A stretch of 64,000 bases of DNA from Frigoribacterium sp. PhB24 (GTDB taxonomy: Bacteria; Actinomycetota; Actinomycetes; Actinomycetales; Microbacteriaceae), in NCBI RefSeq assembly GCF_003755185.1, contig NZ_RKIC01000010.1, forward strand, positions 310,001-374,000. Direction: 5' to 3'. The position numbers and the translations under genes were made by a program. The first letter of the stretch is position 1, and every line of letters begins with the position of its first letter. Shown here one piece after another: positions 45,521 through 54,907 of this stretch. The notes under the pieces were generated by a model, which ran no database searches, had not been told where the DNA came from, and saw only the letters and a list, made by a program, of their open reading frames with translations.

Positions 45521-46162
45521 ATGAGAGCATCGGTCGCCGTCCTGCGTACCGCGGCCGCCGTGGCGGTCCTCGTCGCGGTCGTGGCCCAATGGGAGAACAG
45601 CCTGCGCGACCCGGGGTACCGGTTCGTCGACTTCTTCGGGTACTTCACGATCCAGAGCAACCTGATCGTGCTCCTCGCCCTGCTGGTCGGGGCGTTCACG
45701 GTGCTGCGCAGGACGTCTCCGCCCCGCTGGACGGTCGCGCTCCGGGCCGCCGCCACCACGTACATCGCGCTGACGGGCCTCGTCTTCAACCTGGTCCTGG
45801 CGGGCCTGCCCTCGACCGACCCGTACACGGTGGGCTGGGCCAGCGACGTGTTCCACCGGGTGATCCCGTTGTACGTCGTGGTCGACTGGGTCGTGTTCGC
45901 CGACCGTGACCGGCAGCCGTGGCGGCGGCTGTGGCAGTTCGTGGTGTTCCCGCTGGTCTGGTTGGTCGTCGTGTTGGCCCGCGGCGCGGACTTCGTGCCG
46001 TACCCGTTCCTCGACGTGGCGGCCGTCGGTGGTGGCGTGGTCGCCCTGTGGTGCGTCGCGATCGCCCTGGCGGTGGCCGTGATCGGTGCGCTGATCGTGG
46101 TCGCGTCACGACTGCGGTTGCTCGACCCCGACCGGCCCGTGGCTCAGCGCAGCGGGTCGTAG
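45521..46162 (+). CDS. Pr6Pr family membrane protein
   Basis: 213-residue protein with six membrane segments; FFGYFTIQSNLIVLLALL, ALTGLVFNLVL and VFHRVIPLYVVVDWVVF are the family hallmarks. Function unknown. TACGGT (45509-45514) ends 6 nt before the ATG. Its 3' end overlaps the convergent YqaJ gene by 19 bp. Confidence 0.85.
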   Translation: MRASVAVLRTAAAVAVLVAVVAQWENSLRDPGYRFVDFFGYFTIQSNLIVLLALLVGAFTVLRRTSPPRWTVALRAAATTYIALTGLVFNLVLAGLPSTDPYTVGWASDVFHRVIPLYVVVDWVVFADRDRQPWRRLWQFVVFPLVWLVVVLARGADFVPYPFLDVAAVGGGVVALWCVAIALAVAVIGALIVVASRLRLLDPDRPVAQRSGS

Positions 46163-46887
46163 GGCGGGGGCTCGTAGGCCTCGTAGGCGTCCGGTGGCGG
46201 CGGGGCCGAGGCCCGGCCACCCGGTGCGAACGGATCGACGGGGGCCTGTCGTGCGAGGGTGTCGAGCACCTGGTCGGCGAGAGCCACGAGCCGGTGGATC
46301 TCGTCCTCGTCGCGCTCGACCCAGCGGCACTGCGGATCACCGTGCAGGGGGACGAAGTCGGTGTGTTGCTCCCACACCACGAGGGTGCGTTCGGCGCCCA
46401 ACACGTACTGCTGCCAGGCGACCTGACGAAGGTACGAGCGGGGGATCGACGACCAGGCCTTCTTGGTGGTCTTGATCTCGCAGAGTTCGACGGTGCCGTC
46501 GGCACGGACGGTCACGCCGTCGGGGGTGGCCAGGTGGCGGCGCTGCCCCGCGGCGTGGAAGAGCTTCTGGCTGGACTCGATGCCGTGCCGCTGCAGCACC
46601 CACCGGGCGATCTCGGGTTCGCGGGCTCGCCCGTGGTCGGTGTAGGCGTTACCGCCGAATCCGTTGCCGTAGAGCTTGTCGAGCACGACGGCCTGCACGG
46701 CCCGCGGGCTCGCGAGCCGGGCGACGTCGGTCGCCGTGATGCCCTGGCTGCGGGCCCGGAGCCACGCGATGCGGTCCGACGAGTCGGCCAGTACCCGGGC
46801 CAGGTGCGCAGGAGGCGCGGCGGGGGTGGCCGGTTCGTCGTCGTCCCACAGGGCGAGCATGGGTTGGACGACGGTCATGGTGACCAT
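46144..46887 (-). CDS. YqaJ-family (viral recombinase-type) exonuclease domain protein
   Basis: 247-residue protein with the lambda-exonuclease-like YqaJ fold: ITATDVARLASPRAVQAVVLDK, HGRAREPEIARWVL, then the PD-(D/E)XK core DGVTVRADGTVELCEIKTTKKAW, and YLRQVAWQQYVLGAERTLVVW. In phages this nuclease works with a RecT-type annealase; no partner is seen here, and the chromosomal context suggests a domesticated copy. ATG 46887 or 46878. C-terminal tail is Pro/Tyr-rich. Confidence 0.82.
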   Translation of the reverse strand: MVTMTVVQPMLALWDDDEPATPAAPPAHLARVLADSSDRIAWLRARSQGITATDVARLASPRAVQAVVLDKLYGNGFGGNAYTDHGRAREPEIARWVLQRHGIESSQKLFHAAGQRRHLATPDGVTVRADGTVELCEIKTTKKAWSSIPRSYLRQVAWQQYVLGAERTLVVWEQHTDFVPLHGDPQCRWVERDEDEIHRLVALADQVLDTLARQAPVDPFAPGGRASAPPPPDAYEAYEPPPYDPLR

Positions 46888-46966
46888 TGTCCCCCGTGAC
46901 GGGCGAGAGGACGGCACCCGCGCCTCCTCGTGTCGTGGACGAGGGGCGGACGCCCTGCCGACGCGG

Positions 46967-48157
46967 TCAGACGGCGGCCGCGAGCTCGTCGATCGCGGCG
47001 GGGGAGAGGGCGTGGTGGATCGCGAGCATGCTCGCCCCCATGAGTCCCGCCCGGTCGCCCGCGCGCGACGGCACGATGCTCAGGTGCTCCGTCGCGAGCG
47101 GCATCGACCGCTGGTAGACGACCTCGCGGACGCCCGCCAGCAGGTGTTCGCCGGCCTGCGCCATCGAGCCGCCGATGGCGATGACCGAGGGGTTGATCAT
47201 GTTGACGCAGGCGGTCAGCACCTCGCCGAGGTCACGACCCGCCTGCCGGACGGCCTGCACCGCGTCGACGTTGCCGGCGCGGACGAGCTCGACGACCTGA
47301 CGGCCCCCTGGGCAGTCGTAGCCGAGCGCCCGGAGCGACCCGGCGAGGGCCGGGCCCGAGGCGACGGCCTCGAGGCAGCCGACGTTGCCGCAGTGGCAGA
47401 CGACACCGGCCCCCCGGGGGATCTGCACGTGGCCGATGTCGCCCGCGATGCCCTGGGCACCGCGCTGGAGGCGACCACCCGAGATGATCCCCGAGCCGAT
47501 GCCGGTGGCGACCTTCACGAACAGGAAGTGGTCGGTGCTCGGCCAGGCGTGGTTGCGCTCGCCGAGGGCCATGATGTTGACGTCGTTGTCGACGAGGACG
47601 GGGACGTCGAGGTGGCGCCTGACCCATCCCGGCACGTCGAAGCCGTCCCAGCCGGGCATGATCGGCGGATTGACGGGTCGTCCCGTGCTGAACTGCACGG
47701 GGCCGGGCAGGCCGACGCCGATGCCGATGAGGTCGTCGCGGGTGCGACCGAGCCGGTCGAGCAGGGCGTCGGCGCCGGTGACCATGCCGGCGAGGGTGGT
47801 CTCGGGGCCGTCGGCGATGTCGATCAGGCGACGGTCGCTGGTCAGCTCGACGCCCATCAGGTCGGTCAGGGCGAGGTTGACGTGGCCCGCCCCGAAGTCG
47901 GCGGCCAGGACGACACGGGCCGAGGGGACGAGCGCGACGCGCGAGGGTGGGCGACCGCCGGTCGAGACGGCGTCGGCGTAGGGGCCGACGAGACCGAGCT
48001 CGGCCAGGACGTCCAGTCTCAGGCCGATGGTGGACCGGGCGAGGCCGGTCATCGCCGCGAGCTCGGCCCGCGTGCGGGGCGCGCCGTCGCGGAGCAGCTG
48101 GAAGATCTCGCTGGCCCCGGTGCTGCCGAGGGCAGACGACCGCGTCGTGTCGGACAT
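46967..48157 (-). CDS. ROK family transcriptional regulator
   Basis: 396 residues: N-terminal winged helix (EIFQLLRDGAPRTRAELAAMTGLARSTIGLRLDVL) fused to a ROK domain with ATP/sugar motifs (AADFGAGHVNLALTDL, VDNDVNIMALGE) and the zinc motif CHCGNVGCLEA. Divergent from the sugar cluster starting at 48375, so it probably represses that cluster until a sugar or derivative binds. The ROK sugar-kinase function may be lost. Confidence 0.92.
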   Translation of the reverse strand: MSDTTRSSALGSTGASEIFQLLRDGAPRTRAELAAMTGLARSTIGLRLDVLAELGLVGPYADAVSTGGRPPSRVALVPSARVVLAADFGAGHVNLALTDLMGVELTSDRRLIDIADGPETTLAGMVTGADALLDRLGRTRDDLIGIGVGLPGPVQFSTGRPVNPPIMPGWDGFDVPGWVRRHLDVPVLVDNDVNIMALGERNHAWPSTDHFLFVKVATGIGSGIISGGRLQRGAQGIAGDIGHVQIPRGAGVVCHCGNVGCLEAVASGPALAGSLRALGYDCPGGRQVVELVRAGNVDAVQAVRQAGRDLGEVLTACVNMINPSVIAIGGSMAQAGEHLLAGVREVVYQRSMPLATEHLSIVPSRAGDRAGLMGASMLAIHHALSPAAIDELAAAV

Positions 48158-48224
48158 GGCAGCAGTAAACCACAGGCCGTGACGACCACCGAGAGAACCT
48201 CGCCGAGAAAACGACGACTTTTGC

Positions 48225-48253
48225 TTGCGGGTCGACAGAAGCGGTCCTATGGT
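48225..48253 (+). promoter_or_regulatory. Promoter of the carbohydrate cluster
   Basis: TTGCGG (48225-48230) and TATGGT (48248-48253) are 17 nt apart, in the 217-bp gap divergent from the ROK regulator. This leaves a leader of about 115 nt before the GTG at 48375. An imperfect CTTTTGC/GACAGAAG symmetry around the -35 could be the ROK operator. Confidence 0.5.
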
Positions 48254-48374
48254 GAGTCTCGGTCGACGCCGACCGCCACTCTTCCGGGGGTGACCGGTCG
48301 ACGGCTCGACAGCTGAGAGTCCCCGGCGGTGCCCGTCACCGTCGCACATCCACTCGGAAGAGGAGACACCCCTG

Positions 48375-49118
48375 GTGACCACCGCAAGCCCGATCTCGGT
48401 CCAGCTCTACACGGTCAGAGACGCCATCGCCGCCGACCTGCCCGGCACCTTGAAGCGCATCGCCGACCTGGGCTACACGCAGGTCGAGCCGTATGCGTTC
48501 GTCGATCGCGTCGACGAGTACGCCGAGGCCCTGCCCGCCACCGGGCTCACGGCGCCCAGCGCCCACGTCGGACTGATCGGCAAAGACCTGGAGCCGATCT
48601 TCGCCGCCGCCACCCGCCTCGGGATCGGCACGGTCATCGACCCGCACATCGACGAGACCCGCTGGGTCACCCGCGAGGACGTCGAGGCGATCGCGAAGGA
48701 GCTGGGCGAGATCGCCGACGCGGCCGCCGCCCACGACCTGACCATCGGTTACCACAACCACGCCTTCGAGCTCGAGAACCTGATCGACGGCACCCCCGCC
48801 CTCGAGGTGTTCGCCGCGGCCCTGCCCGCGAACGTCGTGCTCGAGATCGACACCTACTGGGTCGAGGTCGGCGGCGTCGACGCCGCCGAGCTGTTGGCCC
48901 GCCTCGGCGACAAGGTGCGGTTCCTGCACGTGAAGGACGGCCCGAAGAACAAGAACGACGTCGAGCAGGTCGCCGTCGGACGCGGCTCGATGCCCGTCCG
49001 GGACATCCTGCAGGCGGCCCGCCAGGCCACGCCCGTCGTCGAGCTCGACGACCACGCGGGCGACGTGTTCACCGCGCTCGCCGACAGCCTCGAGTTCCTC
49101 CAGGGGGTCCGCGCATGA
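48375..49118 (+). CDS. Sugar phosphate isomerase/epimerase family protein (AP-endonuclease-2 TIM barrel)
   Basis: 247-residue TIM barrel. Metal-site regions: SVQLYTVRDAI, TIGYHNHAFELE, VLEIDTYWVEVGG, RFLHVKDGP. Family members isomerise or epimerise sugars, or in C-glycoside catabolism cleave 3-keto glycosides. GTG start after GAGGAGACACC. Its stop overlaps the dehydrogenase ATG by four bases. Confidence 0.88.
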   Translation: MTTASPISVQLYTVRDAIAADLPGTLKRIADLGYTQVEPYAFVDRVDEYAEALPATGLTAPSAHVGLIGKDLEPIFAAATRLGIGTVIDPHIDETRWVTREDVEAIAKELGEIADAAAAHDLTIGYHNHAFELENLIDGTPALEVFAAALPANVVLEIDTYWVEVGGVDAAELLARLGDKVRFLHVKDGPKNKNDVEQVAVGRGSMPVRDILQAARQATPVVELDDHAGDVFTALADSLEFLQGVRA

Positions 49119-50263
49119 GCGACGTGACCACGGCCACGCGCCCCGCCGTCGCCTCCGACGGCAAGACCGGACCGGTCGGCGTCGGCGTCATCGGTGCCGG
49201 CGTGATCAGCGACCAGTACCTCGGCAACCTCACGCGGTTCCCCGACCTGACGGTGCTCTTCATCGCCGACATCGACCAGGCCCGCGCCGCGGCCCAGGCC
49301 GAGAAGTGGGGCGTCCCCGCCAGCGGCACGGTCGACGAGCTGCTCGCCCTCGACGACGTCGAGATCGTCGTCAACCTGACGATCCCTGCGGCCCACGTCG
49401 ACGTGGCGCTGCAGGCGGTCGCCGCGGGCAAGCACGTCTGGGGCGAGAAGCCCTACGCGCTCGACCGCGAGAGCGGCGCCCGACTGCTGGCTGCCGCGAA
49501 CGACGCAGGCGTCCGCGTGGCCGTCGCCCCCGACACGTTCCTCGGCGCCGGTCTGCAGACCGGCTTGCGGGTCGTGAGACGTGGTGACATCGGCGCGCCC
49601 TTGACCGGTCTCGCGCTCTTCCAGGTGCCCGGCCCCGAGTCGTGGCACCCGAGCCCCGAGTTCCTCTTCGCCCACGGCGCGGGCCCGATGTTCGACGTCG
49701 GCCCGTACTACCTGACCACGCTCGTGCAGGTCTTCGGACCCGTCGCGAAGGTCACGGCCACGGCGTCCAAGGCGCGCGACAGCCGCGTCATCGGATCGGG
49801 GCCCAAAGCCGGCACGGTGTTCCCGGTCGAGGTGCCGACGCACGTCAGCGCCCTGCTGCAGTTCGAGAGCGGCGCCAGCGCGCAAGCCGTCTTCAGCTTC
49901 GACTCGAAGCTCGCGCGGGCCGGCTTCGTCGAGATCGCCGGCACCGAGGGCACGGCCGTGTTCCCCGACCCGAACGAGTTCGAGGGGGCCACGACCGTCC
50001 ACACCGGCACGGACGAGCCGACGGTCGTCGCGGCCACGGGGTCGACCTTCACCCGCGGCACCGGCGTCGCCGAACTGGCCCAGGCGATCCGCGAGGGCCG
50101 CCGCGAGCGGGTACCCGGCGAGCTCGCCTTCCACGTCCTCGACGTCATGGTCTCGCTGGCCGAGTCCGCCGAGCGCGACGAGAGCGTCCGCGTCGACTCG
50201 ACCCTCGAGCCGACTCCCGAACTGCCCGAGAGCTGGGACCCTTCCGTCCCGACCCTCGGCTGA
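49115..50263 (+). CDS. Gfo/Idh/MocA family oxidoreductase
   Basis: 382-residue NAD(P)-dependent sugar dehydrogenase. Rossmann motif GVGVIGAGVISDQYL (~23-37), family motif GKHVWGEKPYAL (catalytic Lys in EKP), and DVGPYYLTTLVQVFG. Overlaps the isomerase gene, so the two enzymes probably act in one pathway. No signal peptide. Confidence 0.92.
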   Translation: MSDVTTATRPAVASDGKTGPVGVGVIGAGVISDQYLGNLTRFPDLTVLFIADIDQARAAAQAEKWGVPASGTVDELLALDDVEIVVNLTIPAAHVDVALQAVAAGKHVWGEKPYALDRESGARLLAAANDAGVRVAVAPDTFLGAGLQTGLRVVRRGDIGAPLTGLALFQVPGPESWHPSPEFLFAHGAGPMFDVGPYYLTTLVQVFGPVAKVTATASKARDSRVIGSGPKAGTVFPVEVPTHVSALLQFESGASAQAVFSFDSKLARAGFVEIAGTEGTAVFPDPNEFEGATTVHTGTDEPTVVAATGSTFTRGTGVAELAQAIREGRRERVPGELAFHVLDVMVSLAESAERDESVRVDSTLEPTPELPESWDPSVPTLG

Positions 50264-50269
50264 CCCGGT

Positions 50270-50302
50270 GCGGTGCCGACGCCTCCTCGACGCCGGCACC
50301 GC
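50270..50302 (+). terminator. Stem-loop before the solute-binding protein gene
   Basis: GCGGTGCCG (50270-50278) pairs with CGGCACCGC (50294-50302), 7 nt after the dehydrogenase stop. The right arm overlaps a CGCGCCTCCT motif copy (50300-50309). It may end or attenuate the first two-gene unit. Confidence 0.55.
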
Positions 50303-50425
50303 GCCTCCTCACCCACCCACCCCCGAGCGCACCATCCGCACGACCCACAGCACCACGACACCCCGCACCATCCCTTCCCTCACTCGATGAAGAGAAATCT
50401 CGAAGAAGAGACACCAGGAGAAGTC

Positions 50426-51751
50426 ATGCAAACCAAGTTCCGTTGGCTCGCCGCACTCGCGGTCGGAGCCCTCTCGGTCGGATCGATGACCGCGTGCAGC
50501 GCCTCGGGCGGCAGCGGCGACGCCGACACCATCACCTACTGGGCCAGCAACCAGGCCCCGACGGTCGAGAAGGACGCCGAGATCCTGCAAGAGAGCATCG
50601 ACCGGTACACGGAGGAGACCGGCGTCAAGGTCGACCTCGAGGTCATCCCGTGGTCCGACCTGTACAACCGCATCCTCACCGCCGTCTCGAGCGGTGAGGG
50701 CCCCGACGTCCTCAACATCGGCAACACCTGGGCCGTGTCGCTGCAGTCCAGCGGTGCTTTCGTGCCGTGGGAGGGCGACGCCCTCGACCAGGTCGGCGGC
50801 CAGGACCGCTTCGTGCAGTCGAGCTTCGCCACCGGTGGTGCCGAGGGCCAGGCCCCGACGTCGATCCCGCTCTACGGTCTGTCGTACTCGCTGTACTACA
50901 ACACGAAGATGTTCGAGGCCGCGGGCATCACCACGCCCCCGGCCACCTGGGACGAGTTCGTCGAGGACGCCAAGAAGCTCACGGTCGACACCGACGGCGA
51001 CGGCACGATCGACCAGTGGGGCGTCACCATGGCCGGGTCGAGCATCTCGAACAACGCCCACCAGGCGTTCGTCCGGGGTCTGCAGAACGGAGGCGCGCTC
51101 TACGACGAGGACGGCAAGCCCGACTTCGGCAACGACGGCGTCGTGAAGGGCGTCAAGGAGTGGGTCGACCTGATGGCGGTCGACAAGGTGGTCTCGCCGT
51201 CCGACGCCGAGAGCGTGAACGGCTCGGACATGGCAGCGACCTTCGCCGACAACAAGGCCGCGATGTTCTTCGACCAGGCCCCCGACGCGAACCTCGCGGC
51301 CCGCGACTTCGCCGACTACGCCGCGGCACCCGTGCCGATGGAGTCCGCCGACGCGACCGGCCTGCTGGGCACCCAGAGCCACGTCGCCGGCATCAACATC
51401 AGCGTCTTCGAGAACAGCGGCAACAAGGACGCGGCGATCGACTTCGTCAAGCACCTGACGAGCGACTCCGAGCAGGTGTACCTGAACAAGTCGTTCAGCT
51501 CGCTGCCCGTGGTCACGAGCGCGTACGACGACCCGGCGTTCCAGTCGGACACCATCAAGCTGAAGCAGGTCACGCTCGCCGACCACGCCCAGCCCATGCC
51601 CCTCTACCCCTCCGAGGGGCAGATGGAGACCTTGGTCGGCACCGCGATCAAGAACCTCCTCGCCACCGCAGCCCAGGGCGGTTCCGTCAGCGAGTCCGAC
51701 GTCGAGTCGGCCCTCGAGGACGCGAACAGTCAGATGAGCTCGGGTCAGTAG
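50426..51751 (+). CDS. Carbohydrate ABC transporter substrate-binding lipoprotein
   Basis: 441-residue family 1 solute-binding protein. Lipoprotein signal with lipobox [12 protein letters not shown] (Cys ~28), then [39 protein letters not shown] and [29 protein letters not shown] (segments), typical for sugar binding. Good Shine-Dalgarno CAGGAGAAG. Sugar not identifiable from sequence. Confidence 0.93.
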   Translation: MQTKFRWLAALAVGALSVGSMTACSASGGSGDADTITYWASNQAPTVEKDAEILQESIDRYTEETGVKVDLEVIPWSDLYNRILTAVSSGEGPDVLNIGNTWAVSLQSSGAFVPWEGDALDQVGGQDRFVQSSFATGGAEGQAPTSIPLYGLSYSLYYNTKMFEAAGITTPPATWDEFVEDAKKLTVDTDGDGTIDQWGVTMAGSSISNNAHQAFVRGLQNGGALYDEDGKPDFGNDGVVKGVKEWVDLMAVDKVVSPSDAESVNGSDMAATFADNKAAMFFDQAPDANLAARDFADYAAAPVPMESADATGLLGTQSHVAGINISVFENSGNKDAAIDFVKHLTSDSEQVYLNKSFSSLPVVTSAYDDPAFQSDTIKLKQVTLADHAQPMPLYPSEGQMETLVGTAIKNLLATAAQGGSVSESDVESALEDANSQMSSGQ

Positions 51752-51771
51752 CCCGTCCCACCGCTACCGGT

Positions 51772-51804
51772 GGGGGCGGTCGGTCACCGCGACCGGCCGC
51801 CCCC
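51772..51804 (+). promoter_or_regulatory. Stable intercistronic hairpin between binding-protein and permease genes
   Basis: GGGGGCGG-T-CGGTC pairs with GACCG-G-CCGCCCCC (one T-G pair) around a 5-nt loop, a 14-position stem with no T-tract, 20 nt after the lipoprotein stop. Such structures commonly protect the binding-protein mRNA or give partial termination so that permease levels stay lower. Confidence 0.7.
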
Positions 51805-51827
51805 GCCGAGGCCCCGAGAGGACCCTC

Positions 51828-52823
51828 ATGACCGTCAACGTCCTGCCCCCCGCCACCACCGAGAAAGACCTCCCGCCGGACCCGCACCAGCAGGCCCCGC
51901 TCGAGCCCGCGAAGCGCAAGAGACACCGCTCGCCGCTCGCCTACGTCCTCGTGGCCCCGGCCGCCCTCGCCGAACTGCTCGTCCACATCGTCCCGATGGT
52001 GCTGGGTGTGTGGATCGCCTTCATCACGCTGAACCAGCTCAGCATCGCCAACTGGGTCAACGCGCCCTTCGTCGGGCTGCAGAACTTCGTCACGGCGCTC
52101 GACCCGAGTTCGCCGATCGCCGGACAGCTCTACGGCGCCCTCGGCCGTACGGTGCTTTTCACCGTGATCGTCGTGGCGATCGCCTGGAGCATGGGCATGC
52201 TGGGCGCCGTCCTGCTGACCAGCTCGTTCAAGGGTCGTGGCATCCTGCGCACGCTCTTCCTCGTGCCCTACGCCCTGCCGTCGTACGTCGGCACCATCGC
52301 CTGGGCCTTCATGTTCAACCAGCGCGACGGGGCCATCAACCGCTTCCTGGTGGACGACCTCGGCATCCTGCAGGACCGCCCCTTCTGGCTCCTCGGCGGG
52401 AACTCGTTCTGGGCCATCGTCATCGTCACGGCATGGCAGTTCTGGCCCTTCGCCTTCCTGATGCTGCTCGCCGCCCTGCAGAACATCCCCGGCGACGTCT
52501 ACGAGGCCGCCAGCCTCGACGGCGCCAGCCTCTGGAAGCAGTTCACCCAGATCACCCTGCCCATGGTCAAGCCGGCCAACGCCGTGCTGCTGTTGATCAT
52601 GAGCCTGTGGATCTTCAACCAGTTCAACGTGCCCTACGTGCTCTTCGGTCCGGCCTCACCCGAGCAGGCGACGCTCATCTCGCCGCTGATCTACCAGCAG
52701 TCGTTCAACAACTGGAACTTCGGCCTCGGCGGCGCCATGAGCGTGATGCTCCTGGTCGTGCTGTTGATCGCGTCGGCGTTCTACATCCGCATGGTTCTGC
52801 CGAAGGGACAACACGATGATTGA
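51828..52823 (+). CDS. Sugar ABC transporter permease 1 (MalF-like)
   Basis: 331-residue permease with a ~45-residue hydrophilic N-terminus and six membrane segments. The EAA loop is EAASLDGASLWKQFTQITLP (~224-243). Overlaps the second permease gene by 8 bp. No ATP-binding gene in the cluster; a shared MsiK-type ATPase elsewhere is likely. Confidence 0.93.
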   Translation: MTVNVLPPATTEKDLPPDPHQQAPLEPAKRKRHRSPLAYVLVAPAALAELLVHIVPMVLGVWIAFITLNQLSIANWVNAPFVGLQNFVTALDPSSPIAGQLYGALGRTVLFTVIVVAIAWSMGMLGAVLLTSSFKGRGILRTLFLVPYALPSYVGTIAWAFMFNQRDGAINRFLVDDLGILQDRPFWLLGGNSFWAIVIVTAWQFWPFAFLMLLAALQNIPGDVYEAASLDGASLWKQFTQITLPMVKPANAVLLLIMSLWIFNQFNVPYVLFGPASPEQATLISPLIYQQSFNNWNFGLGGAMSVMLLVVLLIASAFYIRMVLPKGQHDD

Positions 52824-53655
52824 GACCCGTGGGTTCAAGGTCTTCCGCTTCTTCGGGCTGGCCTTCCTGTCGCTCGTGGTGGTCATCCCGCTCTACGTGG
52901 TGCTGACGACCTCGATCAAGCCGCTCGCCGACGTGCAAGGTCTGTTCACGTGGATTCCCAGCCGGGTGACGCTCGAGCCGTACGTGCAGATCTGGCAGAC
53001 GGTGCCGTTGGCGTCGTACTTCAAGAACAGCCTCATCGTCACGATCTCGGCGACGGTGCTCTCGGTGGCGATGGCCGTGCTCGCCGCCTACTCGCTGGCC
53101 CGCCTGCGGTTCCGGGGGCAGCGCAGCTTCAGCCTGGTCGTCCTCTCGACGCAGATGTTCCCGGGCATCCTGTTCCTGCTGCCGCTGTTCCTGATCTTCG
53201 TGCAGATCCAGCGCACGATCGGGGTGCAGCTGACCGGCAGCTACCTCGGCCTGATCATCACGTACATGACGTTCTCGTTGCCGTTCTCGATCTGGATGCT
53301 GACGGGGTACTTCGCGTCGATCCCGAAAGAGCTCGAAGAGGCCTCGATGATCGACGGCACGGGACGCCTCGGCGCCTTGTTCCGTGTCGTGATCCCCGTC
53401 GCGAAGCCCGGCATCATCGCGGTCGCGGTCTACGCCTTCATCACGGCCTGGGGAGAGGTGCTCTTCGCCTCGGTGCTCACGAGCAAGGACACGCGGACGC
53501 TCTCGATCGGTCTGCGGGCCTACGCCTCGCAACAGGACGTGTACTGGAACCAGCTCATGGCCGCCTCGGTCGTCGTCTCGCTGCCCGTGCTCATAGGCTT
53601 CATGCTCGTGCAGAAACACTTGATCACCGGACTGTCGTCGGGGGCCGTGAAGTGA
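52816..53655 (+). CDS. Sugar ABC transporter permease 2 (MalG-like)
   Basis: 279-residue permease with six membrane segments and EAA loop EEASMIDGTGRLGALFRVVIP (segment). SIGLRAYASQ near the C-terminus is a MalG-type feature. The GTG of the next gene overlaps its stop. Confidence 0.93.
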   Translation: MIETRGFKVFRFFGLAFLSLVVVIPLYVVLTTSIKPLADVQGLFTWIPSRVTLEPYVQIWQTVPLASYFKNSLIVTISATVLSVAMAVLAAYSLARLRFRGQRSFSLVVLSTQMFPGILFLLPLFLIFVQIQRTIGVQLTGSYLGLIITYMTFSLPFSIWMLTGYFASIPKELEEASMIDGTGRLGALFRVVIPVAKPGIIAVAVYAFITAWGEVLFASVLTSKDTRTLSIGLRAYASQQDVYWNQLMAASVVVSLPVLIGFMLVQKHLITGLSSGAVK

Positions 53656-54824
53656 CCGAACCGGCCGTGGCCACGGCGGTGGGGCCGGTGGGCGTCACCG
53701 CCGGCCCGGCCGGCGACGTCGAGTCGAGCCGAGGAGGCGCGGTGCCGGTCGAGCCGCTGCGCGTCGGCATCGTGGGCGGCGGCTTCATGGCGCGCGTCCA
53801 CGCCGGTGCCGCGCGGTCGGCTGGTGCCCGGGTGGTCGCCCTGGCCTCGTCGAGCGCGGCCAGTGCGGCCCGGGCGGCGGCCTCGCTCGGCGTCGACACG
53901 GCGCACGAGACCGTCGACGACCTCGTGACCGACCCCGGTATCGATGTCGTGCACGTCTGCTCACCGAACGCCTCCCACGCGTCCGTCGCGCTGGCGGCGC
54001 TCGCCGCCGGCAAGCACGTCGTCTGCGAGAAGCCGCTCGCGACCTCGGCCGCCGAGGCCGAGGCCCTGGTCGAGGCCGCCCGTGACGGCCGCCTGGTCGG
54101 CGCGGTGCCCTTCGTCTACCGGTATCACCCGATGGTGCGCGAGGCACGGGCCCGGGTCGCCACGGGCGAGGTCGGCCGTGTGCTCAGCGTGCGCGGGTCG
54201 TACCTGCAGGACTGGCTGCTCGACAGCGACGACGTCGACTGGCGGGTCGACTCGGCGGCGGGTGGCCCCTCGAGGGCCTTCGCCGACATCGGCAGCCATC
54301 TCGTCGACCTCCTCGAGTTCGTCCTGGGCGACCGTCTGGCGCGGTTGACGTCGACGACCACCACGGTGCACGCGCAGCGCGGCGGATCGTCGGTCGACAC
54401 CGAGGACGAGGCGGCCGTCGTGTTCGAGACGGCCCGAGGTGCCATCGGCACCCTCTTCGTGTCGCAGGTCGCGCCGGGTCGCAAGAACCGCCTCCTGCTC
54501 GACCTGTCGGGCACCGCGGAGAGCCTCGAGTTCTCGCAGGAGGAGCCCGAGACGCTCTGGGTCGGTCGTCGGTCGGGCACGCAGCTCGTGGCGAGGGACG
54601 CCGCCGTGCTCACGCCGGACGCCGCGCGCCTCTGCACCGTCCCCGCGGGGCACCCGATGGGCTACGTCGACGCCTTCGCGGGGTTCGTCCGCGACGCGCA
54701 CGACGCCGTCCGTGGCGCCACCCCGGAGGGCCTGCCCACCTTCGCCGACGGCCTGCGCGCCGTGCGGGTGACCGAGGCGGTCCTCGCCTCCGCCGCGGCG
54801 CGCACCTGGGTCGACCTGCCCTGA
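53652..54824 (+). CDS. Gfo/Idh/MocA family oxidoreductase, second copy
   Basis: 390 residues if started at GTG 53652 (GTGA overlap with the permease). Rossmann motif RVGIVGGGFMARVHAG (~38-53), GKHVVCEKPLAT (catalytic Lys), and DIGSHLVDLLEFVLGD. GTG 53742, just after the AGGAGGCGCG copy at 53732-53741, would remove a 30-residue low-complexity N-terminus and is an equally good start. Diverged from the copy at 49115, so it probably acts on a different intermediate or a different position of the sugar. Confidence 0.9.
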   Translation: MTEPAVATAVGPVGVTAGPAGDVESSRGGAVPVEPLRVGIVGGGFMARVHAGAARSAGARVVALASSSAASAARAAASLGVDTAHETVDDLVTDPGIDVVHVCSPNASHASVALAALAAGKHVVCEKPLATSAAEAEALVEAARDGRLVGAVPFVYRYHPMVREARARVATGEVGRVLSVRGSYLQDWLLDSDDVDWRVDSAAGGPSRAFADIGSHLVDLLEFVLGDRLARLTSTTTTVHAQRGGSSVDTEDEAAVVFETARGAIGTLFVSQVAPGRKNRLLLDLSGTAESLEFSQEEPETLWVGRRSGTQLVARDAAVLTPDAARLCTVPAGHPMGYVDAFAGFVRDAHDAVRGATPEGLPTFADGLRAVRVTEAVLASAAARTWVDLP

Positions 54825-54872
54825 CCCCCGTCCGCACCGGCCCCCGTCCGCACCGACCCCCGCCCGCACCCG
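54825..54872 (+). repeat. Three tandem 16-bp repeats before the second isomerase gene
   Basis: CCCCCGTCCGCACCGG, CCCCCGTCCGCACCGA and CCCCCGCCCGCACCCG follow one another directly after the dehydrogenase stop, then a decayed fourth copy. C-rich, without secondary structure. Confidence 0.8.
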
Positions 54873-54907
54873 TCGCCCGCACCCCGTCGCCCCCCGAGAA
54901 GGAACCC

